Assembly: GCA_029933495.1 (NCBI GenBank)
Contig: JAOZOC010000153.1
Location: 1 to 7,409, forward strand
Direction of reading: 5' to 3'
Length of the DNA: 7,409 nucleotides
Origin: Bacteroidales bacterium
GTDB lineage: Bacteria; Bacteroidota; Bacteroidia; Bacteroidales; JAADJA01
The first letter of the stretch is position 1. Each line of letters starts with the position of its first letter. A program made the position numbers and the translations under genes. The notes below the pieces were generated by a model. The model saw only the letters and a list, made by a program, of their open reading frames with translations. It ran no database searches and was not told the origin of the DNA. Shown in pieces: positions 1 to 6,089 of this stretch.

Positions 1-53
1 CCCGACCTCCTGCTCCCAAAGCAGGCGCGCTAACCGGACTACGCTATACCCCG
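1..53 (-). tRNA. tRNA-Pro (anticodon UGG), 3' part cut by window edge
   Basis: Reading the minus strand from position 53 gives acceptor strand CGGGGTA, then TA, then a D arm with stem GCGT/GCGC. The anticodon stem is CCTGC/GCAGG around the 7-base loop TTTGGGA, so the anticodon is TGG (positions 16-18), which decodes proline. A five-base variable region follows, then the first Gs of the T stem, where the window begins. The T arm and 3' acceptor strand lie outside. I found no exact TAnnTTTG promoter element between this gene and the upstream tRNA-Ser, so co-transcription with tRNA-Ser is the simplest reading (inference). Confidence 0.93.
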
Positions 54-100
54 AAATAAATTTTAAATATCAAAATCCAAAAGAACAAAACTCAAATTGT

Positions 101-124
101 TGCCCTGAGCGAAGTCGAAGGGCA
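101..124. repeat. GC-rich inverted repeat between the tRNA genes (element 1)
   Basis: TGCCCT at 101-106 pairs with AGGGCA at 119-124 around a 12-base centre, with near-matching TTG/CAA flanks. The core, read as CCCTGAGCGAAGTCGAAGGG, matches from memory a short palindromic repeat seen scattered between genes in many bacterial assemblies, including Bacteroidota. It is much more GC-rich than the DNA on its left. There is no T-tract right after the hairpin on either strand, so it does not look like a standard intrinsic terminator. Confidence 0.75.
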
Positions 125-130
125 CAACCT

Positions 131-166
131 ATCCGCCTTCGCCTGCTACGCTTGGCTTCGGCGGAT
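131..166. repeat. GC-rich inverted repeat between the tRNA genes (element 2)
   Basis: ATCCGCC at 131-137 is the exact reverse complement of GGCGGAT at 160-166, leaving a 22-base GC-rich centre. It lies six bases from element 1 and five bases before the 3' end of tRNA-Ser. If the two tRNAs share one transcript, both hairpins would form in the spacer RNA. Elements of this ATCCGCC...GGCGGAT type are, from memory, another dispersed intergenic palindrome in Bacteroidota. No coding capacity and no transposase are visible. Confidence 0.7.
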
Positions 167-169
167 GAT

Positions 170-260
<91 letters not shown>

Positions 261-325
261 GGGCAAATAGATTGAATTATATTCATTCCTGATATTTTCA
301 ATGAACCATTCCCATTTGGGAGGTG

Positions 326-355
326 CAAAAGTATATAATTTATCATTTCAAACAA
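326..355 (-). promoter_or_regulatory. Bacteroidota-type promoter for the tRNA-Ser/tRNA-Pro unit
   Basis: On the minus strand, TACTTTTG (positions 333-326) matches the Bacteroidota -7 consensus TAnnTTTG exactly. TTG (positions 355-353) lies 19 bases upstream, close to the spacing expected for the -33 element. Transcription would start near position 320, leaving a leader of about 60 bases before the tRNA-Ser 5' end at 260, to be removed by RNase P. Confidence 0.7.
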
Positions 356-530
356 CTTTTTTATTATTTTTTTTATCAGAAAAAATCTAACCAGCCGGGA
401 GGTCCTCCACGCAAGGCCATACTCACCCGAATGTTTTTCATGCACAAACCCCGATTTATAACAAATAAATTACTATTGCAGAACAGTTAACATTATCATT
501 ATTTCACTATTCCATTTGAACAATCTGTGT

Positions 531-538
531 TACCTTTG
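531..538 (+). promoter_or_regulatory. Probable -7 promoter element of the yggS-like gene
   Basis: TACCTTTG is an exact TAnnTTTG match 17 bases before the ATG at 556. A TTTG occurs at 515-518, but its 12-base spacing is too short for a normal -33 element, so only the -7 half is convincing. The leader would be about a dozen A-rich bases with no Shine-Dalgarno sequence, as is common in this phylum. Confidence 0.55.
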
Positions 539-555
539 TCAAAAAAAAGTGAACG

Positions 556-1218
556 ATGAGTATTACTGAAAATCTGATAAAAATAAAAAATGATATCCCG
601 GAAGGTGTAAAACTGGTTGCGGTATCGAAAACAAAACCCATTGAGGATATCCTGGCTGTATACAATGCAGGACACAGATTGTTCGGGGAAAATAAGGCTC
701 AGGAGCTAAGCTCAAAGCATCCACAATTGCCGGATGATATTCAATGGCATTTTATCGGCCATCTCCAGACTAATAAGGTTAAATATATAATTCCATTTGT
801 GTCGCTGATTCATAGCATTGACAGGATAAAGCTACTTCGTGAGGTTAATAAGCAGGCTGCAAAAGTCAACAGGGTTGTGGATTGTCTGCTACAGTTTCAC
901 ATTGCAACCGAAGAGACAAAATTCGGACTTAATATGGAAGAGGCTGTTGAATTGCTTTCCTCGGAGGAATATATAAAAATGGAAAATATCAGAATTTGCG
1001 GGATCATGGGTATGGCTACCAATACGAAAGATGTTTCTATAATCAGTAAAGAATTCAGATATCTCAGGGAAATAAAGAAAGATTTGAAGGAAAAATATTT
1101 TCAGGGATCAAAGCATTTTATAGATATTTCAATGGGAATGTCAGGCGATTATAAAATTGCAATAGAAGAGGGAAGCACGATAGTCAGAATTGGAAGTGCT
1201 ATTTTCGGTGCAAGGTAG
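556..1218 (+). CDS. yggS: YggS/PLPBP-family pyridoxal 5'-phosphate homeostasis protein
   Basis: A 220-residue cytosolic protein of the PLP-binding PLPBP (YggS/PROSC) family. It folds as a single-domain TIM barrel like the N-terminal domain of alanine racemase, has no known catalytic activity, and buffers free vitamin B6 cofactor. Visible signatures in order: AVSKTKP (22-28), with Lys25 as the expected PLP Schiff-base lysine; FGENKAQE (43-50); WHFIGHLQTNK (64-74); HSIDR (86-90); KFGL (122-125); GIMGMA (149-154); SMGMSGD (192-198); and EGSTIVRIGSAIFG (205-218), the phosphate-binding end of the barrel. Length and ends match the family, so it is complete. The ATG at 556 puts the first helix where homologues begin and fits the TACCTTTG element just upstream. 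It stands alone and converges with the next gene across 57 bases, where I see no hairpin with a T-tract. Confidence 0.96.
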   Translation: MSITENLIKIKNDIPEGVKLVAVSKTKPIEDILAVYNAGHRLFGENKAQELSSKHPQLPDDIQWHFIGHLQTNKVKYIIPFVSLIHSIDRIKLLREVNKQAAKVNRVVDCLLQFHIATEETKFGLNMEEAVELLSSEEYIKMENIRICGIMGMATNTKDVSIISKEFRYLREIKKDLKEKYFQGSKHFIDISMGMSGDYKIAIEEGSTIVRIGSAIFGAR

Positions 1219-1275
1219 GCATGGAGTGACGTACTGCCGCGCGTCTCATTAAATCAATTGCCAAACGAATCATTG

Positions 1276-2685
1276 TCAATAATCTTCCCCGCTGCCAAGG
1301 ACCATAAAAGTTCCCCGGTAAATATCTGTCTTGATCTCATCATCACAATCACTTTGCCATTCACATTTCAACAGGTAATAATATGTCCCGTCATTGAGTT
1401 TATCTGCCATCCAGTCATTCTCATAATTATCTTGTTCATAAACCTTTGTGCCCCATTGATTAAAAATTAAAAGAGTAGTTTTCAGGTAATATGTATCCAA
1501 GGATTTGTATTCTCCCGGAGTACTACTCTTGAAGAATGCATCTCCCCCGTCGTCGCCGCTTTCATCTTCATCAATTATGAAATAATCGTTATAGCCGTCA
1601 CCATTTGGAGTTATCACTGTTGGGACTTTCAATTTAATAGGTTTTACTATAACTGATATCGAATCCTGTCCGGGACACCCATAAAAAGTAGTGAAGTTTA
1701 AAACAACTAAAAAATCTTCTGGCTTGCAATATTTATGTGTTACTGACGGTTGTATGGCAGTAGTTTCATCGCCAAAGTCCCATTGCAAAGAGGTAATCTG
1801 AAAAGTATCAACACCAAGTGAATCATAGGTCAGATTTTCATAAGAGAAAGTTATTAATGGCTTTGGAATATATACAGTATCACCCGGATCGGTATGTATT
1901 TCCAGTTCAGGCAAGGGGTAAGCCTTAACCTCAAAGTTCTTTATATTAAAACATCCTATTGTGTCCGTAACAGTAATGCTTTCATTTCCATCAGTAAATC
2001 CTATTGCAACCGAAGGTTGTCCGGGAATTGAATATCCGGCTGACCAATCGTAATAATAAGGCGGATAACCTCCCGACACATCTGCTTTCATTTGTGTTTT
2101 ATTCTCACCTTTACAGCCCATATTAAGTTGAATAATTGTATCAAACATAACTATTGGATCTACTGTAACGGTAACGCTGTCAGTACAATAATAATAGTTG
2201 TTCCCAGTATCTCTTATTTTTACAAAATATTGTGTTGTGTCGCGCGGATAAACCGTAACCGACTGGGCTGTATCATAATCCGGATCCCAGATATCTGGAT
2301 TCCAGATATACTGAAAAATATCATTATCGCCGTCTAAAGTTAGTGTATCTCCACAAGAAATGGTTGTGTCGCTTTGCACAATCCGGGCATCCAATATGAA
2401 AACCCAGGTTGTATCGGTTTCATTAATAGTATCACCACTTGTAAAGTTAACCCAATATCCTCCGTCATTTTTTATCCAGATAAATGAGGTTGTGTCACCT
2501 GTATTCCAAAGATAATGGCCAAACCCCTGTTCTACATCAAGCATAAGACTGTCAACCCTGCAAGACCTTACAGTATCAGGCAGCAAATCGGAATAATCCT
2601 GTGCCTTTGCAAACGAAATGACCGTCAGAGCAATCACAACCGTAAGATAAAACTTCAACCTCTTAAATAAAAAATCCAGGAGCAT
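1276..2685 (-). CDS. T9SS-secreted protein with SprB-like, PKD and gliding-motility C-terminal (type B sorting) domains
   Basis: A 469-residue exported protein. Residues 1-28 form a signal peptide with a hydrophobic core and a cleavage site after AKA, before Gln29. Residues about 35-175 look like one or two Ig-like beta domains rich in Asp, Thr and Tyr. Residues about 187-255 resemble an SprB repeat (GCKG, then SGGYPPYYYDWSAG, then a DTIGC end). Residues about 258-350 form a PKD domain with core motif WDFGD (302-306). From about 354 the sequence VPTVITPNGDGYNDYF opens a CHU_C/gliding-motility C-terminal domain, with IFNQWGTKVYE and DGTYYYLLK further on. In known proteins this domain directs export across the outer membrane by the type IX system. 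Cysteines at 111/167, 191/245 and 320/337 could pair within domains. The ligand or substrate is unknown; a surface adhesin or matrix role is inference. It is shorter than most such proteins but appears intact. Confidence 0.88.
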   Translation of the reverse strand: MLLDFLFKRLKFYLTVVIALTVISFAKAQDYSDLLPDTVRSCRVDSLMLDVEQGFGHYLWNTGDTTSFIWIKNDGGYWVNFTSGDTINETDTTWVFILDARIVQSDTTISCGDTLTLDGDNDIFQYIWNPDIWDPDYDTAQSVTVYPRDTTQYFVKIRDTGNNYYYCTDSVTVTVDPIVMFDTIIQLNMGCKGENKTQMKADVSGGYPPYYYDWSAGYSIPGQPSVAIGFTDGNESITVTDTIGCFNIKNFEVKAYPLPELEIHTDPGDTVYIPKPLITFSYENLTYDSLGVDTFQITSLQWDFGDETTAIQPSVTHKYCKPEDFLVVLNFTTFYGCPGQDSISVIVKPIKLKVPTVITPNGDGYNDYFIIDEDESGDDGGDAFFKSSTPGEYKSLDTYYLKTTLLIFNQWGTKVYEQDNYENDWMADKLNDGTYYYLLKCEWQSDCDDEIKTDIYRGTFMVLGSGEDY

Positions 2686-2732
2686 ATTCCTTAAATAGTA
2701 TAAACCTTAATTAAGTTATATAAATCAACGTG

Positions 2733-2740
2733 CAAAGATG
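2733..2740 (-). promoter_or_regulatory. Weak candidate -7 element for the T9SS protein gene
   Basis: On the minus strand CATCTTTG, followed by CACG, resembles TAnnTTTG but has C in place of the first T. It would give a leader of roughly 40 bases before the ATG at 2685. No TTG lies at the right distance upstream. The 10-base palindrome CTTAATTAAG (2706-2715) falls within the proposed leader. This is the best candidate I see, not a firm call. Confidence 0.3.
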
Positions 2741-2808
2741 AATAAAATTTTGATAGGTAGGAATATTGTGAAAAAATAGTTTTAAAAAAAATGTTTCATA
2801 ATAAATAA

Positions 2809-2860
2809 GGGTGGTATTCATTCCACCCGATTCAGATGATAAAATCACTGGCTTTAGCCC
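2809..2860 (-). repeat. REP-like element of two adjacent hairpins
   Basis: GGGTGG (2809-2814) pairs with CCACCC (2823-2828) around an 8-base loop. GGCT (2850-2853) pairs with AGCC (2856-2859). Read on the minus strand, the order is GGGCTAAAGCC, about 20 AT-rich bases, then GGGTGGAATGAATACCACCC. That layout (a GGGCTAAAGCC block, then a hairpin with AATGAATACC in the loop) resembles, from memory, dispersed extragenic palindromes in Bacteroidota of the kind linked to IS200-like TnpA_REP transposases. The family label is inference; only the palindromes are directly visible. Confidence 0.45.
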
Positions 2861-2910
2861 TAAATAAAAAAGATGTATAAAAATAGCAAATTTCGTATTA
2901 TCATATCACG

Positions 2911-3010
2911 CCTTCGAGATTAGTGAGGGTAATACGTCTGCTTTTATTTATTCCTAAGCCTGACGGCAATACGATTGCTATAGGGATATCTTTTCGAGAT
3001 TAAGCAGACC
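2911..3010. repeat. Compact segment with nested direct and inverted repeats
   Basis: TTCGAGATTA occurs at 2913-2922 and again at 2993-3002. GGTAATACGTCTGCT (2928-2942) and GGCAATACGATTGCT (2965-2979) agree at 12 of 15 positions. GTCTGCTT (2936-2943) is the reverse complement of AAGCAGAC (3002-3009). Inside that pair, CCTA (2953-2956) can pair with TAGG (2981-2984), and GCAAT with ATTGC around a 3-base loop (2966-2978). It could be a decayed mobile palindrome, a structured RNA, or a regulatory site. On the minus strand, 2999-2901 is an open stretch of 32 codons without a start, which I do not call as a gene. Confidence 0.4.
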
Positions 3011-3125
3011 AGGTAACAAATACTAAAAGTTTTACAAAAACCAACAAATATAATACCCTATTACACTGAGAATCAAGTCAATTTGTCAGTTGAATTTAAA
3101 GTCAACTGTCATTTTTTCAGTAGCC

Positions 3126-3209
3126 TGTTATTTTTATAACAAATGAAAGCAAATGATTTGCATAATGAAGTCATTCATAAATACCAACCAATCAAATAGT
3201 TTGGTATTT
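3126..3209. repeat. Run of four short hairpins upstream of clpB
   Basis: Four inverted repeats follow one another. TGTTAT/ATAACA with loop TTTT is at 3126-3141. The palindrome GCAAATGATTTGC is at 3149-3161. ATGAA/TTCAT with loop GTCA is at 3165-3178. AAATACCAA/TTGGTATTT with a 13-base loop is at 3179-3209. The last is a 9-bp stem running into TTTTTGG and could act as a weak terminator or transcript structure. TATTTTTG at 3205-3212 also happens to match TAnnTTTG, but no -33 element lies upstream of it. Confidence 0.5.
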
Positions 3210-3277
3210 TTGGCAATGGCAACTGGAAATTATTGGGATTTTGGGATTTGCACACTCTTAAAATCATGGCAGGGGTT

Positions 3278-3307
3278 TTGACATTACATGCAGAAACAAA
3301 ACATAAT
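3278..3307 (+). promoter_or_regulatory. Candidate sigma-70-like promoter of clpB
   Basis: TTGACA (3278-3283), an 18-base spacer, and CATAAT (3302-3307) give a perfect -35 and a five-of-six -10 box by the classical bacterial consensus. The start point would fall near 3314, leaving about 14 leader bases before the ATG. This is unlike the TAnnTTTG elements used elsewhere in the window. I found no CIRCE (HrcA) operator and no clear sigma-32-type boxes. In AT-rich DNA such a match can arise by chance. Confidence 0.4.
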
Positions 3308-3327
3308 AAAAACTAAAATATACAGAT

Positions 3328-5919
3328 ATGAATTTTAATAATTTCACAATAAAATCACAGGAAGCTATACAGAAAGCGCAACAAATTGCCACAGAAAAGC
3401 AAAATCAGGCAATTGAATCTGTTCATATTCTGAAAGGAATTATCGAGGTGGACGAAAATGTTGTTCCATATCTTTTAAAAAAGCTGGATGTTAATGTCCC
3501 TATCCTGTCAAAAGCTATTGATAAAATCATTGATTCCCTGCCAAAAGTAAGCGGTGGAGAGCAATTCTTATCGTCTGATGCTAATAATGCCTTACAGAAG
3601 GCAACCTCATTTCTAAAGGAATTCAACGATCAGTTTGTATCAATTGAGCATATTTTGCTTGGAATTCTTTCGGGAAAGGACACTTCCTCCAAACTTTTAA
3701 AGGACAATGGGATTACTGAAAAAGGACTCAAAGCAGCCATAAAAGAATTACGTCAGGGTGCTACCGTATCCAGTCAATCGGCCGAAGATACTTACAACGC
3801 TTTGAACAGGTTTGCAAAAAATCTGAATGAGCTGGCAAGGTCAGGTAAACTTGATCCTGTTATAGGCCGGGATGAAGAGATCAGAAGGATATTACAGATA
3901 TTATCAAGACGAACAAAAAATAACCCTATTTTAATAGGTGAGCCGGGAGTTGGTAAAACTGCTATTGCCGAAGGGCTGGCTCATAGGGTTGTAAATGGAG
4001 ATGTGCCGGAAAATTTGAAATCGAAACTCATTTTCTCGCTCGACATGGGATCTCTTATCGCAGGTGCAAAGTTTAAAGGAGAATTTGAAGAGAGATTGAA
4101 AAGCGTAGTTAAAGAGGTAATCAACTCTGACGGGGAGATCATACTCTTTATTGATGAGATTCACACTCTTGTTGGTGCAGGTGCCTCAGAAGGAGCTATG
4201 GATGCTGCAAACATCCTAAAACCTGCTCTTGCACGTGGCGAATTACGTGCTATCGGTGCGACAACTTTGAAAGAGTATCAGAAATATTTTGAAAAGGATA
4301 AAGCCCTGGAAAGAAGATTTCAGATTGTTGTTGTAGATGAACCTGATACGCTTTCTGCTATTTCCATTTTGAGAGGATTGAAAGAGAGATATGAAACTCA
4401 TCATCATGTAAGAATTAAAGATGAGGCCATTATATCAGCAGTTGAACTTTCGCAGCGCTATATTACCGACAGATTTTTACCTGACAAAGCGATTGATCTT
4501 ATTGATGAGGCAGCTTCAAAACTAAGGCTTGAGATAAATTCATTACCTGAAGAGCTTGAAATAATTGAGAGGAAGATCAGGCAGCTTGAAATTGAACGCG
4601 AAGCAATAAAACGCGAAAAGGATAAGGTAAAACTGAATGCTTTGAATGAAGAGATCGCTAATCTGAACGATGAAAGAAACCATCTGAGAGCAAAATGGCA
4701 ATCGGAGAAAGAGATAGTAGAAAAGATACAGCAGAGAAAAAATGATATTGAGAATCTGAAGTTTGAGGCCGAGCAGGCAGAGCGAGAAGGTGATTTTGAA
4801 AAGGTTGCCGAGATAAGATATGGAAAACTAAAGGCCATTGAGGATGAAATAGAAGAACTGAAAGCAAAACTTTCGGAACTTCAGGGTGATTCGCCAATGA
4901 TAAACGAAGAGGTGGACGCCGAGGACATTGCCGAAATTGTTTCAAAATGGACAGGCATTCCGGTTTCGAGGATGCTGCAAAGCGAGAGAGAAAAGCTTTT
5001 ACATCTTGAAACTGAGTTACACAACCGTGTTGTCGGGCAAGATGAAGCCATAGAGGCCGTGGCAGATGCCATAAGACGCAGCAGGGCAGGACTACAGGAT
5101 GCAAACAGGCCAATCGGATCCTTCATTTTCCTGGGTACCACAGGAGTAGGTAAGACTGAGCTTGCCAAAGCACTTGCCGAATTCCTCTTTGATGATGAGA
5201 ATTCGATGGTCAGGATTGATATGTCGGAGTATCAGGAGAGGCATTCGGTTTCGAGACTGATTGGCGCTCCTCCCGGATATGTCGGTTATGATGAAAGCGG
5301 CCAGTTAACAGAAGCTGTGAGGAGGAAGCCATATTCAGTAGTGCTGCTTGATGAAATTGAGAAGGCACATCCTGATGTTTTTAATATCCTGCTTCAGGTT
5401 CTTGATGACGGAAGACTGACGGATAATAAAGGCAGAACTGTTGATTTCAGAAATACTATTATTATAATGACCTCAAATGTGGGTTCACATGTTATTCAGA
5501 AAAATCTTGAATCGATGTCATCTGATAATAAAGAGGAGGTTTATGAAAAGACAAAGAGGGAGGTTCTGACATTGCTGAAATCGACAATACGACCAGAATT
5601 TCTGAACAGGATCGATGAAGTTATTGTCTTCAAACCTCTTGACAGAGATGAAATCAAACAAATTGTTCAGATACAGTTCAAAGTACTTCAGGGGCTGTTG
5701 GCTAAGAATCAGATTAAGATTTCAATTTCTGATTCTGCTGTTGACTATATTGCAGATGCCGGCTTTGATCAGCAGTTTGGTGCAAGGCCGGTAAAGAGGG
5801 TTATCCAGCGAAATTTGATGAATGAACTCTCAAAAATGATACTTGCAGGGAAAGTCAATCGTGATTCTGAAATTGAAATTGACTTCAAAGAAGGAAAGTT
5901 GCTTTTTAAGAATAATTAA
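3328..5919 (+). CDS. clpB: ClpB, ATP-dependent protein disaggregase (Hsp100)
   Basis: A complete 863-residue cytosolic AAA+ chaperone. As a hexamer it works with DnaK/DnaJ/GrpE to pull polypeptides out of aggregates after heat or other stress. Domains in order: Clp N domain with two repeats (about 1-145); first ATPase domain with Walker A GEPGVGKT (204-211), Walker B LFIDE (273-277) and arginines 329-330; a long coiled-coil middle domain rich in Glu and Lys (about 400-530) that marks ClpB rather than ClpA or ClpC; second ATPase domain with Walker A GTTGVGKT (603-610), Walker B VLLDE (672-676) and pore loop GYVGYDE (650-656); then the C-terminal domain with sensor-2 GAR (818-820). The first pore loop reads KFKGEF, with Phe249 where many ClpBs have Tyr. 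No internal ATG is needed to explain the short forms known in other species. It is monocistronic: a strong terminator follows at once. Confidence 0.98.
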   Translation: MNFNNFTIKSQEAIQKAQQIATEKQNQAIESVHILKGIIEVDENVVPYLLKKLDVNVPILSKAIDKIIDSLPKVSGGEQFLSSDANNALQKATSFLKEFNDQFVSIEHILLGILSGKDTSSKLLKDNGITEKGLKAAIKELRQGATVSSQSAEDTYNALNRFAKNLNELARSGKLDPVIGRDEEIRRILQILSRRTKNNPILIGEPGVGKTAIAEGLAHRVVNGDVPENLKSKLIFSLDMGSLIAGAKFKGEFEERLKSVVKEVINSDGEIILFIDEIHTLVGAGASEGAMDAANILKPALARGELRAIGATTLKEYQKYFEKDKALERRFQIVVVDEPDTLSAISILRGLKERYETHHHVRIKDEAIISAVELSQRYITDRFLPDKAIDLIDEAASKLRLEINSLPEELEIIERKIRQLEIEREAIKREKDKVKLNALNEEIANLNDERNHLRAKWQSEKEIVEKIQQRKNDIENLKFEAEQAEREGDFEKVAEIRYGKLKAIEDEIEELKAKLSELQGDSPMINEEVDAEDIAEIVSKWTGIPVSRMLQSEREKLLHLETELHNRVVGQDEAIEAVADAIRRSRAGLQDANRPIGSFIFLGTTGVGKTELAKALAEFLFDDENSMVRIDMSEYQERHSVSRLIGAPPGYVGYDESGQLTEAVRRKPYSVVLLDEIEKAHPDVFNILLQVLDDGRLTDNKGRTVDFRNTIIIMTSNVGSHVIQKNLESMSSDNKEEVYEKTKREVLTLLKSTIRPEFLNRIDEVIVFKPLDRDEIKQIVQIQFKVLQGLLAKNQIKISISDSAVDYIADAGFDQQFGARPVKRVIQRNLMNELSKMILAGKVNRDSEIEIDFKEGKLLFKNN

Positions 5920-5942
5920 TCAGAAGTTTTACAGAAATACTT

Positions 5943-5980
5943 CCGGGCATGCTATTCAGACAGTATGCCCGGTTTTTTTT
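5943..5980 (+). terminator. Intrinsic terminator of clpB
   Basis: CCGGGCATGCT pairs with AGTATGCCCGG over 11 positions (one G-T wobble) around loop ATTCAGAC. It is followed directly by eight Ts (5973-5980), and it begins 23 bases after the clpB stop codon. Confidence 0.95.
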
Positions 5981-5989
5981 GAAAAAGTT

Positions 5990-6010
5990 ATTATTTTTTC
6001 ATAAAATAAT
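5990..6010. repeat. Short AT-only inverted repeat
   Basis: ATTATTTT (5990-5997) pairs with AAAATAAT (6003-6010) around loop TTCAT. It lies between the clpB terminator and the outer-membrane protein gene. The stem is weak and may be chance in AT-rich DNA. The remaining bases up to 6089 show no promoter I would defend. Confidence 0.3.
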
Positions 6011-6089
6011 GAAACAAATTAATCATTTAGTTGTATAAATATGAAAATGCAGACAATAGAAAGCATTACTTAAAACGTTAATTATAAAT

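Larger units (their letters stand above)
2686..3327. other. 642-base intergenic region rich in palindromes
   Basis: This gap lies between the divergently transcribed T9SS protein gene and clpB. I find no tRNA, no convincing gene and no start-to-stop frame of useful length with family resemblance. It holds a weak promoter candidate for the minus-strand gene, a two-hairpin element (2809-2860), a repeat-containing segment of somewhat higher GC (2911-3010), four successive short hairpins (3126-3209), a tandem pair of TTGGGATT octamers (3233-3248), and a probable clpB promoter (3278-3307). It is long for two simple promoters, which suggests inserted or decayed repeat elements. Confidence 0.7.

Noticed and set aside
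1215..1275. Possible terminator between yggS and the convergent T9SS gene (GGCA...TGCC)
   Set aside because: The complementary arms are only four bases, inner pairing is broken, and no T-tract follows on either strand.
1258..1470. A 70-codon plus-strand frame at the 3' end of the T9SS gene
   Set aside because: It lies antisense to the sorting domain. Its hydrophobic look comes from the complement of Asp/Glu-rich and Lys-rich codons, and no promoter or start context is present.
2283..2315. AGATATCTGGATTCCAGATAT-like palindromic stretch
   Set aside because: It lies within the coding sequence and is explained by a short repeated peptide (NPDIW/DPDYD) in an Ig-like domain.
3248..3260. TTGCACACTCTTA upstream of clpB as half of a CIRCE heat-shock operator
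   Set aside because: The CIRCE half-site is TTAGCACTC and must be paired with GAGTGCTAA nine bases away. The half-site is imperfect and the partner is absent.
4458..5168. Several long minus-strand open frames inside clpB (4458-4838, 4658-5113, 4881-5168)
   Set aside because: They are antisense to conserved ClpB motifs, overlap each other in different frames, and have compositions expected from the reverse complement of the coiled-coil and ATPase regions.
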